Origin: Albibacterium sp035514885
GTDB lineage: Bacteria > Bacteroidota > Bacteroidia > Sphingobacteriales > Sphingobacteriaceae
Assembly (NCBI RefSeq): GCF_035514885.1
Contig: NZ_DATJCH010000012.1
Coordinates: forward strand, 620,001 to 684,000
DNA: 64,000 nt
Direction: 5' to 3'
This document shows, piece after piece, positions 9,235 to 17,911 of this stretch. Numbering within the stretch: position 1 is the first letter of the stretch; each line of letters starts with the position of its first letter. The notes below the pieces were generated by a model. It did no database searches, was not told the origin of the DNA, and saw nothing but the letters and a program-made list of their open reading frames with translations. Made by a program: the position numbers and the translations under genes.

Positions 9235-10421
9235 TCTACGTTAATCTGGATTAAATCTCTATAATATTTTACTTTTCTTTCAGCAGTTTCAACATCAACT
9301 CCGTATGCTATTATCTTTCCAATTCTATCTGTACCTTTCCTTAAAATATTTACTTCTTCATTTACCTCGGGAGTTACTTCATACTCAATTAGCTCCTTTT
9401 CATTGAACCCTTCTTGTAGAATATAATTTCTAAAAAGGCCATCAATAGGAGATTCAATTATTAAGGCTGCTATTGGTTTTTGATGTTTAAATCTTAAATC
9501 TACATTTAAGTTCATCGCATTTTTAATGGTATTTCCTACCCAATCGATTCCTGAATGATATGTTACTAATTCAGGAAGACAAGTAGCTCCTATCCTGGCT
9601 CCTACTTCGATTACTTTCACTTTCTTAGATTCATTATCTAGGATTAAATCAACATTAGCCGGACCATTTTTTATTCCTAATGCTTCAATTGCATTTCTAA
9701 TATCTCTTTCTGCTTCATCTTTTTGTTCATCAGAAAGGTGAGTAAAGGGTAAAGAATGTCCAATAGGAATCATAAAAGGAGGTGAAGATATTGTATCATT
9801 ATGAAGTAATACTATTTCACATTTTCCATTAACGGAGAAAGTCTGTGCACCAAACTCCAACCCTACAACATATTCTTCAACCAAAATCGACTTACCCCTT
9901 GTATACTTAAAAGCTTCATTAAATGCAAAGTCGATTTCTGAATCAGCCCCAACTTTTACGATACCTCTACTACCCGAACTATCAGGAGCTTTAATAACAC
10001 ATGGAAAACCAATTGAAGTCGCTGCTAATCTAGTGGAGTCTAAATTATCAACGATTTCAAAATTAGGTTGGGCGCATTGCTTAACTTTTAATCGTTTCCT
10101 TGTCTCGATTTTATTGCTACAGAAGTTTGCAACCTCATAGCTTACTCCTGTTAATCCTAAGGCATCATTGACAAACCCAATGGTAGGAACTGGCAAATCA
10201 CTTTGCATAGTCATAATACCATTGATTTCATGTTTCCGAGCAATAGCCAATATTTCTTCTTTATCTAAAACATCAATAGGGTATGAATAATTGGCCAATT
10301 TCATTCCTATTGCTTCTGGATTTTTATCTACTACTATGATTTCTAAATCAAGCTCTTTCGCTCTTGTAATTGCGGGTAATTGACCAAACCCTGCACCAAC
10401 TATCAAAATTTTATATTTCAT
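9231..10421 (-). CDS. ATP-grasp ligase of the Pse operon
   Basis: A 396-residue carbamoyl-phosphate-synthase-like ATP-grasp protein. It has a Rossmann-type preATP-grasp start (ILIVGAGFGQLPAI), the glycine-rich ATP loop IKAPDSSGSRG (143-153), and the Mg-binding strand KVIEVGARIGAT (269-280). Enzymes of this fold activate a carboxylate as acyl phosphate and join it to an amine or thiol. It sits in an overlapping pair with pseG, so the likely target is an amino group of a Pse-type precursor or product, perhaps with an amino acid as acyl donor. This is inference; no member with a known substrate is recognised. The gap to the fusion gene upstream is 56 nt. Confidence 0.82.
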   Translation of the reverse strand: MKYKILIVGAGFGQLPAITRAKELDLEIIVVDKNPEAIGMKLANYSYPIDVLDKEEILAIARKHEINGIMTMQSDLPVPTIGFVNDALGLTGVSYEVANFCSNKIETRKRLKVKQCAQPNFEIVDNLDSTRLAATSIGFPCVIKAPDSSGSRGIVKVGADSEIDFAFNEAFKYTRGKSILVEEYVVGLEFGAQTFSVNGKCEIVLLHNDTISSPPFMIPIGHSLPFTHLSDEQKDEAERDIRNAIEALGIKNGPANVDLILDNESKKVKVIEVGARIGATCLPELVTYHSGIDWVGNTIKNAMNLNVDLRFKHQKPIAALIIESPIDGLFRNYILQEGFNEKELIEYEVTPEVNEEVNILRKGTDRIGKIIAYGVDVETAERKVKYYRDLIQINVE

Positions 10422-10477
10422 CTTTTAATTACAAAAACAGGTTATTTATCCATAATAAAAATATTGTATAACAGGAC

Positions 10478-12271
10478 CTAGATTTCTTTTTTTACTGGCA
10501 AAGTAGTGTATTTAATTATCCTGTTTATCAACTCCTTATCTGTTTTATACATCACAGCTTCATTTTTGTTCATATTAACAATTTGTTCATTGTTATCTAA
10601 AAAATCATATAACTGTTGAGTATAATCTCTTCCTAGTGATTCAAAATCAATTCTTTCATCAAGTACATTAAAGAATTTCAAATCACTTTCGTAATCTAGT
10701 GTTAATCTATAATCTCTTTGTAAAGATTCTGGTAAGGTTAATGTGTTTAAACAAAAATAAGTAGGATTGTTAATAAAATAATAAACTAAGTATTCAGAAT
10801 ACTTAGCATCAGGAAAATACTCTTTGGCTCTTTCTAAAGCTTCAACATTCATAATATTAACACCAAATCCAATGGGTGCACCTTTAATCGCTGTATAATC
10901 CGCACTTGATTTAAAATGGCTTTTTAATGAACAATTAAATATTTCATTTGAGATTAATGGCATATCTGCAGTTACTCTACAAACCAAGTCGAAATCATAG
11001 ATTTTTGCTACATCAAGTACCCTTTGCATCACATCTTCAGGGTCACCTTGATAAAAGCCTACATCATTGCTATACGTATAATCTTTTAATATTTCATCAT
11101 CAGGTAAAACGCTTGTAGCTAAGACCACTTTATCTACATTTTCTAATTTAAGAACATTTTTTATGCAATACTCTACACTAGTTAAATTGCCTATCTTTAA
11201 TAAAGCTTTCTTTGGTAATCTTGTTGATTTCATCCTACAAACTACCACAATACCAATCTTAGCTTTTTTAAAATCTTCCTTTAAAAGTGTTTTTCCTGCT
11301 TCAACATCTTTTGATAGAATATATTGGGATGTAATTAATTCATTTATCTCCTTTACATTCAAACCATCTTGATTAGATCTTCTATAAATAAAATCATTTT
11401 GTAATGAAGGAATCTTGCCTTTTTTTAGATCCCTTTTTAAAATAGGTTTCATTAAGGTTTTCTCGAAATATTCAATCTCAGGTTTAATAATGAATGGTTT
11501 TTCATTTAATTCAGCATATGTATTTACTTTTTTAACCAAACTTCTAAAACCAGCTGGGGTTAGACTAGAAAAATGATCATATTTTGTTTCTCTTGTATCC
11601 AACATAACATGTTTCTCTATGATCCGCGCTCCCATCATATATGCAACCACAGGAAGCCAAATGGCATTTTCTGTGGTTCCGTCGGTATGATCAGCAAATA
11701 CAAGCTCGTAGGGAAATGATTCTTTTAACTTATGGATTTTTGATAGGCCGGAATCTTCTAAACTTGTAGGATAGGCTTGAAATCCAAACTCCAAAAAGAT
11801 TGTTTCAGGTTTTAATTTATTTTTAATACTAAGAATTATATGATCTATGTCTTCAATTGATTGAGCAGCAATATTAAGTATCAATTTTTTATTAGTAAGA
11901 CCAATTTTACTTAAAGCATCGATTATTTCATTATTATATAAAACAGATGCTTGAAATTTAACACCGTAAATAATATCTATATTTTCCATATAGATATTAA
12001 CTCCGTATGTGTCAAATATATCTAACCAGATGTCTTTAGTCTTAGACGCTTTTAATATTAGGGTCTTCCATACTTGACTATTAAAATGTAACTCTTTATA
12101 TAATTCATAAGCCCTGAAATCCTTCAATGCTATTAAGTCCGGATGAAAACATTGAAATTTAATCCCAAATCCATCTTTTAAATCATCAAAAGACTCAATT
12201 AATTCATTTATGTAGTCAATATCTCCACCATGAGAATTGGCCAATTCTATTATATAATATGGTTTTTCCAT
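10478..12271 (-). CDS. NeuB-type synthase fused to an SpsF/PseF-type cytidylyltransferase
   Basis: One 597-residue open frame holds two enzymes. Residues 1-~335 are NeuB-like: ELANSHGGD (9-17, H14), GVKFQAS (103-109), YPTSLED (167-173), ADHTDG (193-198, H195), EKHVMLD (219-225, H221) and a SAF-like tail. The tail has RRSNQDGLNV where PseI has RPGNGMPP. Residues 339-597 are a CMP-sugar synthetase of the SpsF/PseF group starting with CRMKSTRLPKKAL (345-357), then a TADMP motif. Together they could condense PEP with a sugar and activate the product with CTP. A separate PseI exists, so the NeuB half may use another substrate, while the C-terminal half is the only PseF candidate. No frameshift is seen at the junction. 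Confidence 0.85.
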   Translation of the reverse strand: MEKPYYIIELANSHGGDIDYINELIESFDDLKDGFGIKFQCFHPDLIALKDFRAYELYKELHFNSQVWKTLILKASKTKDIWLDIFDTYGVNIYMENIDIIYGVKFQASVLYNNEIIDALSKIGLTNKKLILNIAAQSIEDIDHIILSIKNKLKPETIFLEFGFQAYPTSLEDSGLSKIHKLKESFPYELVFADHTDGTTENAIWLPVVAYMMGARIIEKHVMLDTRETKYDHFSSLTPAGFRSLVKKVNTYAELNEKPFIIKPEIEYFEKTLMKPILKRDLKKGKIPSLQNDFIYRRSNQDGLNVKEINELITSQYILSKDVEAGKTLLKEDFKKAKIGIVVVCRMKSTRLPKKALLKIGNLTSVEYCIKNVLKLENVDKVVLATSVLPDDEILKDYTYSNDVGFYQGDPEDVMQRVLDVAKIYDFDLVCRVTADMPLISNEIFNCSLKSHFKSSADYTAIKGAPIGFGVNIMNVEALERAKEYFPDAKYSEYLVYYFINNPTYFCLNTLTLPESLQRDYRLTLDYESDLKFFNVLDERIDFESLGRDYTQQLYDFLDNNEQIVNMNKNEAVMYKTDKELINRIIKYTTLPVKKEI

Positions 12272-12285
12272 TATAAAATATTGCT

Positions 12286-13551
12286 TTAAAGATAATAAGC
12301 TTTTATTTTTTCAATCACATAAGATTGTTCTGCATCTTCCAACGTTGGATACATCGGCAAACTAATACAATGCTTATAATAAGATTCAGCATGAGGTCGA
12401 TCACCTTCCTTCCACCCAAATTGACGATAATAGGGCATTAAATGACAAGGAATATAATGAATTTGTGCAAAAATATTATTAGTTCTTAGAAAATTATATA
12501 AACCTAATCTATCTTTTACTTCAATGACATATAGATGATAAGCATGCCCTTCTATAAAACCGGATTGACCTTTTATAAATTCATCATTTTTAAATGCGTC
12601 AAAATAATTAACAGCGATTTCCTTTCTTCTAGCCAGTCCCTTATCTGCACGAGTTAATTGGCTTAGACCTAATGCAGCCTGAAAATCAGTAATTCGATAA
12701 TTAAATCCTAAAGTTTGCATTTCCATGTACCAATCTGGATAAGGTGATGGAGTATCATCAATTTGAGTTAGTCGCTTTGAATGGTCATCAATACCAATGG
12801 CGAATTCTATACTATTCTGGTAATTGTTTTTATTCTTTGTAATACCGTGAGTACGAAGTTGTAATAATTTATTATACAAATCTTCATCATTGGTAGTAAT
12901 CATACCGCCTTCTCCAGAAGCAATATGCTTTACTGGATGAAACGAAAAAATAGCCAAGTCAGCAGATTCTCCACTCCCACAAAGTTGGGTTTCACCCCTA
13001 CTATTGATAAAATATCCTCCAGGTGCATGACATGAATCTTCAATGATCCATAGTCCATACTCATCTGCTAAATTTTTGAATAATTCTAAGTTGACTGATC
13101 TCCCCGCAAAATCGACAGGAATGATACCTTTATAAGTACCTTTTGGAGCAGCCTCTAGCAAAGACTTAACGGAATTGATATCTAATAAATAGGTATTAGG
13201 GTCAATATCGCCAAAAACAACTTCGCCACCACAATATTGAACACAATTTGCTGATGCCGCAAAAGTAATGGGTGTAGTAATAACCTTTTGACCTTTTTGA
13301 ACACCTAAAGCGAGAGTTGAAAGATGTAATGCTGCTGTACCATTAGAGACCGCAACTGCGTATTTTGCACCTACATATTTGGCAAAGGCATGTTCAAATT
13401 CAACAATCTTCGGTCCTTGTGTTAGATAATCTGATTGAAGCGCATTAACTACAGCATTTATATCTTCTTGAGTTATATGTTGCTTACCATAAGGGATTAA
13501 TTTGTTAGGTTTACTATCACTTAAGGTTATGTTTTTTCCTTTATAGGACAT
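12286..13551 (-). CDS. pseC: UDP-4-amino-4,6-dideoxy-L-AltNAc transaminase
   Basis: PLP-dependent DegT/DnrJ/EryC1 aminotransferase that adds the C4 amino group in the Pse pathway. The 421-residue protein opens with PYGKQHITQEDI, a pattern typical of PseC. The PLP lysine is K208 in SFHPVKHIASGEGGM, and D172 in IIEDSCHA contacts the pyridine nitrogen. SNGTAALHL (69-77) binds the phosphate. It is a little longer than the common ~380-390 residues because of insertions around residues 183-195 and 245-265. It lies 21 nt behind pseB, matching the pathway order PseB then PseC. Confidence 0.92.
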   Translation of the reverse strand: MSYKGKNITLSDSKPNKLIPYGKQHITQEDINAVVNALQSDYLTQGPKIVEFEHAFAKYVGAKYAVAVSNGTAALHLSTLALGVQKGQKVITTPITFAASANCVQYCGGEVVFGDIDPNTYLLDINSVKSLLEAAPKGTYKGIIPVDFAGRSVNLELFKNLADEYGLWIIEDSCHAPGGYFINSRGETQLCGSGESADLAIFSFHPVKHIASGEGGMITTNDEDLYNKLLQLRTHGITKNKNNYQNSIEFAIGIDDHSKRLTQIDDTPSPYPDWYMEMQTLGFNYRITDFQAALGLSQLTRADKGLARRKEIAVNYFDAFKNDEFIKGQSGFIEGHAYHLYVIEVKDRLGLYNFLRTNNIFAQIHYIPCHLMPYYRQFGWKEGDRPHAESYYKHCISLPMYPTLEDAEQSYVIEKIKAYYL

Positions 13552-13572
13552 TTTTAATAAGTTTATATACTA

Positions 13573-14601
13573 CTAATAGTTATTATCTACTTCAAACTTA
13601 GAATCCACGTGTTTACGAATTAAATTTCTTAAGCCTTCCACTGTTTCCCATTCAGTATTATCACCGGAACTATATGCAAAACCTTCAGATACTTTTTTAG
13701 CATTAAATGCTTTAACGAAATCTTCAATTGACCATTTGTGTGTAGCTGGGAGAATCGTGTAATATTTTCCTAAATCATAAGTATAAAAAGAATCAGAAGG
13801 GGTAATCATCTCTTCATGTACCTTTTCTCCTGGTCGAATACCAATAACTAAATGTTCACAGTTAGGTCCAATAGCCTTAGCAACATCCATAATTCTATAG
13901 GAAGGGATTTTTGGTATAAAGATTTCACCTCCCCATGCATTCAAAAGTGCATGCATAACCATATCTACCCCACCTTGTAATGAAATATTAAAACGAGTCA
14001 TATTTACATCTGTAATTGGTAACTTTCCTTCCTTTTTTTTCTTAATAAAGAAAGGAATAACAGAGCCATTTGATCCCATTACATTCCCATAACGTACAAC
14101 TGAGAAGCGAATTGGATTCCAACCAGTTATATTGTTTGCTGCTACAAATAATTTATCTGAAGCCAATTTTGTCGCACCATAAAGATTTATTGGTGCACAA
14201 GCCTTGTCTGTTGAAAGTGCTACTACACGTTGAACCCCTGTTTCCAAACAGGCATCGATTACATTTTGAGCACCATGAATATTGGTTTTAACACACTCAT
14301 CGGGATTGTATTCTGCAATAGGAACATGTTTCATTGCAGCAGCGTGTATTACGCAATCTATACCTTTCATAGCACGAATTAAACGTTCCTTATCTCTTAC
14401 ATCTCCTATAAAATAGCGTATTTGTGGAAAGCGATTTTGCGGATAATCTTGAGCCATCTGGAATTGCTTTTGCTCATCTCGTGAAAATATAACAAGTCTT
14501 TTGATATTAGGGAATTCGGTCAGGATATGTTTAGTCAATGCTTTTCCAAGTGATCCTGTTCCACCAGTAATTAATATAGATTTATCTATTAAAGAATTCA
14601 T
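13573..14601 (-). CDS. pseB: UDP-GlcNAc 4,6-dehydratase (C5-inverting)
   Basis: First step of Pse synthesis: UDP-GlcNAc to UDP-2-acetamido-2,6-dideoxy-L-arabino-hexos-4-ulose. The extended SDR has GGTGSLG (13-19) for NADP binding, and STDKACAP places D132 and K133 at the catalytic positions known from Helicobacter FlaA1. Y141-x3-K145 is in YGATK. The 342-residue soluble form lacks the membrane part of WbpM/PglF enzymes, as expected for PseB. It is the first gene of the Pse set, 63 nt after the Wzc kinase gene, in the same direction. A run of eight T at 14033-14040 encodes a poly-Lys turn. Confidence 0.93.
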   Translation of the reverse strand: MNSLIDKSILITGGTGSLGKALTKHILTEFPNIKRLVIFSRDEQKQFQMAQDYPQNRFPQIRYFIGDVRDKERLIRAMKGIDCVIHAAAMKHVPIAEYNPDECVKTNIHGAQNVIDACLETGVQRVVALSTDKACAPINLYGATKLASDKLFVAANNITGWNPIRFSVVRYGNVMGSNGSVIPFFIKKKKEGKLPITDVNMTRFNISLQGGVDMVMHALLNAWGGEIFIPKIPSYRIMDVAKAIGPNCEHLVIGIRPGEKVHEEMITPSDSFYTYDLGKYYTILPATHKWSIEDFVKAFNAKKVSEGFAYSSGDNTEWETVEGLRNLIRKHVDSKFEVDNNY

Positions 14602-14664
14602 TTATTTGATTTTTATAATATTATAATATGCATTTTAATTTTTATGGGATAAATATTTACCTAC

Positions 14665-17004
14665 TTATCGCTTCCATATTGGCTTCTTGGCTTTTTCTTC
14701 ACCATAATATCCATATCCGTATCCGTACCCATATCCGTATCCCTTATTATGATCAATATCATTCACCAGAATTGCCATTTCACCCAATTTTCTTTCTCTA
14801 TTGAGATCATTAATGATGCTTAATAGATTCTTTATCGTATACCCTTGTCGGACAACATATAAAGAAAGATTAGCATACTTGCTCAATAGTTGAGCGTCGG
14901 TAACTAACCCAATCGGTGGCGCATCAATAATAATATAATCGAATTCATTTTTTAAGGTTTCAATTAACTGGTCTGTACGTTCACTTAAGATTAATTCAGA
15001 AGGATTTGGAGGAATAGGACCTGAACTAATTAAGAACAGATTATCGTTAATACCGGACGGTTGGATGATATCATTAGACTTTAATTCATCTGAAATAATA
15101 TAATTGCTAAAACCAATTTTGCTTTTAGATTTCAGTTTAACTGATAAATTCGGTTTGCGTAAATCCATTTCCATAGCGACTACTTTCTTACCAGAAAAAG
15201 CAAGTACAAGAGCTAGGTTAATTGCAATGAAAGATTTTCCTTCACCACTCATGCTTGAAGTCAATAATACAACCTTCTGATCTTTAGAATTCAGATAAAA
15301 CGCCAAATTTGTACGCAAAGAACGAAAACTCTCGGCAATAGCTGAACGAGATTCTTTTGTAAGCAATTCAGATTCATATTTATCGTTATGACCTATTTCT
15401 GCAATAATTGGAACTTGGGTTCTTCGCTTAATGTCTTCTTTACTTTCAATTTTTGTATTTAATAAGTCCTTCAAATAAAGAATAAAAAAAGGTATTGCTA
15501 AACCAATTGATAGGCCAATAGCTAAAGTAAGAGCTTTTTTAGGACTAATAGGAATATCCTTTGCTTTCGGCGTATCAATTATTCTACTGTTAGAAATATT
15601 AGAAGTCTTACTAATAGCTGTTTCTTCTCTTTTTTGTAAAAGAAAAACATATAGCTCTTGTTTAATTTGTTGTTGTCTTTCTAAATCTAAATATGTCCTT
15701 TCTATAGCTGGTACAGTACGAATTGCTCCTTCTAATTGGGTTACCTTCTTTAATAGATCATTTCTAGTTATCGTTAGATTAGCCTTTGTACTGTTAAGAT
15801 TACCTCTGATGTCCTGTCTTAAATTGGTAAGCTGTGTATTCAAGTTAATAATGGTTGGATTATTTGTTGTTGAGCTAAGCAGATTACGATCACGTTCTAA
15901 AAGCAAGGTGTTATAACGTTCAGCAAGACCACTAAAAATTGCATCGTTTGACAACATTGCGCTAGGTATAATCCGAGGGTTATCCTTATCTGATAAATAA
16001 CTTTCCATACTATTAACTATCGTTAATTGCGTTTCAATATTAGCTAAATCTTTAATGTATTGGCTTGAATTTTGTAAAAGAATCTCTGATTGCGCAGACA
16101 TATCCGCTAATTGGCTTTGTTGTTTAAAGCTTTGAATATCTCCTTCTACACTTCCTAATTCTTGTCCAACCAATACTAATCGGTTTTCAATAAAAGCAAT
16201 GGTGCTGTCTGCTATTGTATTTTTATCACGAAGATTACTTTGAACATATTTATCAATCAATGTATTTAAAATATCCTCCCCTCTTTTTTTTATCGGGTAT
16301 TCAAAACCTAAATCAATTACCGTAACTAATTTATTGGTCACTTGAACTGTAAGCCGATTCATAAAATCGGCAACTCGGCTATCAAGACTTGATATTTCAA
16401 ACAAATAGGTTTCGTCTACATAAGGTATATTAGTATTACGCTCAATTTTTATAGATCCGAATTCTGGCACTCGTATTGTCTGATTATAGGAAATGATTTC
16501 TTCAAAATCACCATTTGAAATTTCAATCTTATTATTATCAATCGATTTTAATTGAAATGTAGTGGAGATAAATAAACTATCCAAGCTCAACAATGAGACA
16601 TTAAATGGCGAATCGTAAAGTTCTATATCGCGAATATTTCCCTTTCTATAGTAGGTTATATTAGCATGAAGTTCTTTTACTACCTGCTCCATTAAATTAC
16701 GTGTCTTTAATATTTCTACTTCATTATCGACCGTACTTTTGACACCTATCATACCTGCAAAATCACCTAAAACAGCATTTTCTACACCAGCAGCTCCTTT
16801 TTTCTCATCGCTGACTAATATCTTTGCATTGACTTGATAAATTGGTGTACTGTAACGTAAATATGTAAACGCTATTGCTAAACCAAGAAAAGCACCAAGC
16901 ACTAACCAATACCAGTTTCTTAATAATTTATTTAAAAAATCAATAACGACTTTATTATCGTCATGTGACTCTTCTTTAAAATCAAACTCTTCCCACTCGT
17001 TCAT
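14665..17004 (-). CDS. wzc: Wzc-type polysaccharide co-polymerase / tyrosine autokinase
   Basis: Controls chain length and export in Wzx/Wzy systems. An N-terminal membrane helix and Wzz domain (about 16960-16250) are followed by coiled-coil periplasmic segments and a second membrane helix (about 15530-15470). A cytoplasmic BY-kinase follows, with Walker A SMSGEGKSF near 15230-15260, Walker A' VVAMEMDLRKPN and Walker B YIIIDAPP near 14914-14945. The C-terminus is a Tyr cluster of alternating Tyr-Gly, the autophosphorylation tail. I chose ATG at 17004 (779 residues); a longer frame reaches a TTG at 17058 but would overlap the wza gene. The export lipoprotein gene precedes it and pseB follows. 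Confidence 0.92.
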   Translation of the reverse strand: MNEWEEFDFKEESHDDNKVVIDFLNKLLRNWYWLVLGAFLGLAIAFTYLRYSTPIYQVNAKILVSDEKKGAAGVENAVLGDFAGMIGVKSTVDNEVEILKTRNLMEQVVKELHANITYYRKGNIRDIELYDSPFNVSLLSLDSLFISTTFQLKSIDNNKIEISNGDFEEIISYNQTIRVPEFGSIKIERNTNIPYVDETYLFEISSLDSRVADFMNRLTVQVTNKLVTVIDLGFEYPIKKRGEDILNTLIDKYVQSNLRDKNTIADSTIAFIENRLVLVGQELGSVEGDIQSFKQQSQLADMSAQSEILLQNSSQYIKDLANIETQLTIVNSMESYLSDKDNPRIIPSAMLSNDAIFSGLAERYNTLLLERDRNLLSSTTNNPTIINLNTQLTNLRQDIRGNLNSTKANLTITRNDLLKKVTQLEGAIRTVPAIERTYLDLERQQQIKQELYVFLLQKREETAISKTSNISNSRIIDTPKAKDIPISPKKALTLAIGLSIGLAIPFFILYLKDLLNTKIESKEDIKRRTQVPIIAEIGHNDKYESELLTKESRSAIAESFRSLRTNLAFYLNSKDQKVVLLTSSMSGEGKSFIAINLALVLAFSGKKVVAMEMDLRKPNLSVKLKSKSKIGFSNYIISDELKSNDIIQPSGINDNLFLISSGPIPPNPSELILSERTDQLIETLKNEFDYIIIDAPPIGLVTDAQLLSKYANLSLYVVRQGYTIKNLLSIINDLNRERKLGEMAILVNDIDHNKGYGYGYGYGYGYYGEEKAKKPIWKR
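14707..14745 (-). repeat. Hexanucleotide repeat encoding the Tyr-Gly tail of Wzc
   Basis: About six imperfect copies of a 6-bp unit (ccatat / ccgtat / ccgtac on the plus strand) encode alternating Tyr and Gly at the kinase C-terminus. Units differ only at synonymous positions, so the repeat keeps its frame whatever the copy number. Copy-number change would alter the number of phosphorylatable tyrosines. Confidence 0.7.
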
Positions 17005-17038
17005 ATTATTAATACTGTTTTTATTTTTAGTTTTGCTG

Positions 17039-17839
17039 TTATAGTCTGGATAGTGCAACGATTGCTAGTGAAGCAATTGCACTAATAATGGAAATAGTTT
17101 GTGTTCTAGCTGCATTATTTGCTGCAACCTTACCCTTACCAGGTTCTACATAAATTACATCGTTTTGCTGTAAATAGAAATAAGGCGATTTAAAGGTATC
17201 ATAAGAATTCAAGTTGAAACGTATAAACTCCTTTTCTCCATCTCCGTTATCTCTAATAAGCATTACATTTTCCCTTTTGCCGTAAATAGTTAGATCTCCT
17301 GCCAAACCAATGGCATCTAATAAGGTTATCTTTTCATTAGGAACGGTATACGTTGCTGGTCTTTCTACTTCACCAATCACAGTGATTTTAAAATTAGCAA
17401 AACGTACCTGTACTGTTGGTTCTTTAAAGAACTTGGAAGCATTCTCAGTAATTAGTTGACGAGCTTGGTAGGTTGTCAAACCGGCTAACTTAATATTACC
17501 TAACATAGGTATAGCTACATTTCCATCTTTATCTACCAAAAAACCGCGGATAACTTGGTTACCAACTGTTGATGCTGAACTAGCTCCAACTGCCGGAACG
17601 GTTGACACCTGGTTAACTGCTGCAGTAGCATCTATATCAACCGTTTGTATTGTAATGCTAAGAATATCGTCTGATTGAATGGTTGGTTCATTAAACTGAG
17701 CTAACTTAACTACCTCGGCACTATCTAAAGGTAAATCATTAAAATATACGCTCTTCTTAGTTACTACACAGGAGGTGAGAAAAAGGACAAGAATAGTAGA
17801 AAGAAAAAATATCTTTGAATTGTTTTTGTATTTATACAT
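17039..17839 (-). CDS. wza: Wza-type polysaccharide export lipoprotein
   Basis: Outer-membrane/periplasmic export channel component. The signal peptide ends in a lipobox (LTSC, C24), so the mature protein should be lipidated. A polysaccharide-export domain (about residues 50-150, with GFLVDKDGNVAIPMLGNI) is followed by one SLBB domain (ITVIGEVERPATYTVPNEK) and a C-terminal hydrophobic helix (ISIISAIASLAIVAL). At 266 residues it is the short Bacteroidota form, much smaller than E. coli Wza. It lies directly before the wzc kinase gene, its usual partner. The gap to the WcaJ-like gene (72 nt) holds a possible promoter. Confidence 0.9.
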   Translation of the reverse strand: MYKYKNNSKIFFLSTILVLFLTSCVVTKKSVYFNDLPLDSAEVVKLAQFNEPTIQSDDILSITIQTVDIDATAAVNQVSTVPAVGASSASTVGNQVIRGFLVDKDGNVAIPMLGNIKLAGLTTYQARQLITENASKFFKEPTVQVRFANFKITVIGEVERPATYTVPNEKITLLDAIGLAGDLTIYGKRENVMLIRDNGDGEKEFIRFNLNSYDTFKSPYFYLQQNDVIYVEPGKGKVAANNAARTQTISIISAIASLAIVALSRL

Positions 17840-17877
17840 GGATTTTTATATGGTAAATAATTGCCTGAATATGGTCG

Positions 17878-17885
17878 CAAATATA
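17878..17885 (-). promoter_or_regulatory. Possible Bacteroidota -7 promoter element for wza-wzc
   Basis: TATATTTG on the minus strand matches the TAnnTTTG -7 consensus of Bacteroidota. It lies 39 nt before the wza start, in the gap after the WcaJ-like gene. A weak CTTG is found 15 nt upstream (17901-17904) in place of TTTG. The short AT-rich motif could occur by chance. Confidence 0.35.
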
Positions 17886-17911
17886 TTAAATTTAATGAGT
17901 CAAGCTTTTAT

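Noticed and set aside
17005..17058. Extended TTG start for the Wzc kinase
   Set aside because: It would overlap wza by 20 nt and add 18 mostly polar residues; ATG at 17004 gives the usual N-terminus.
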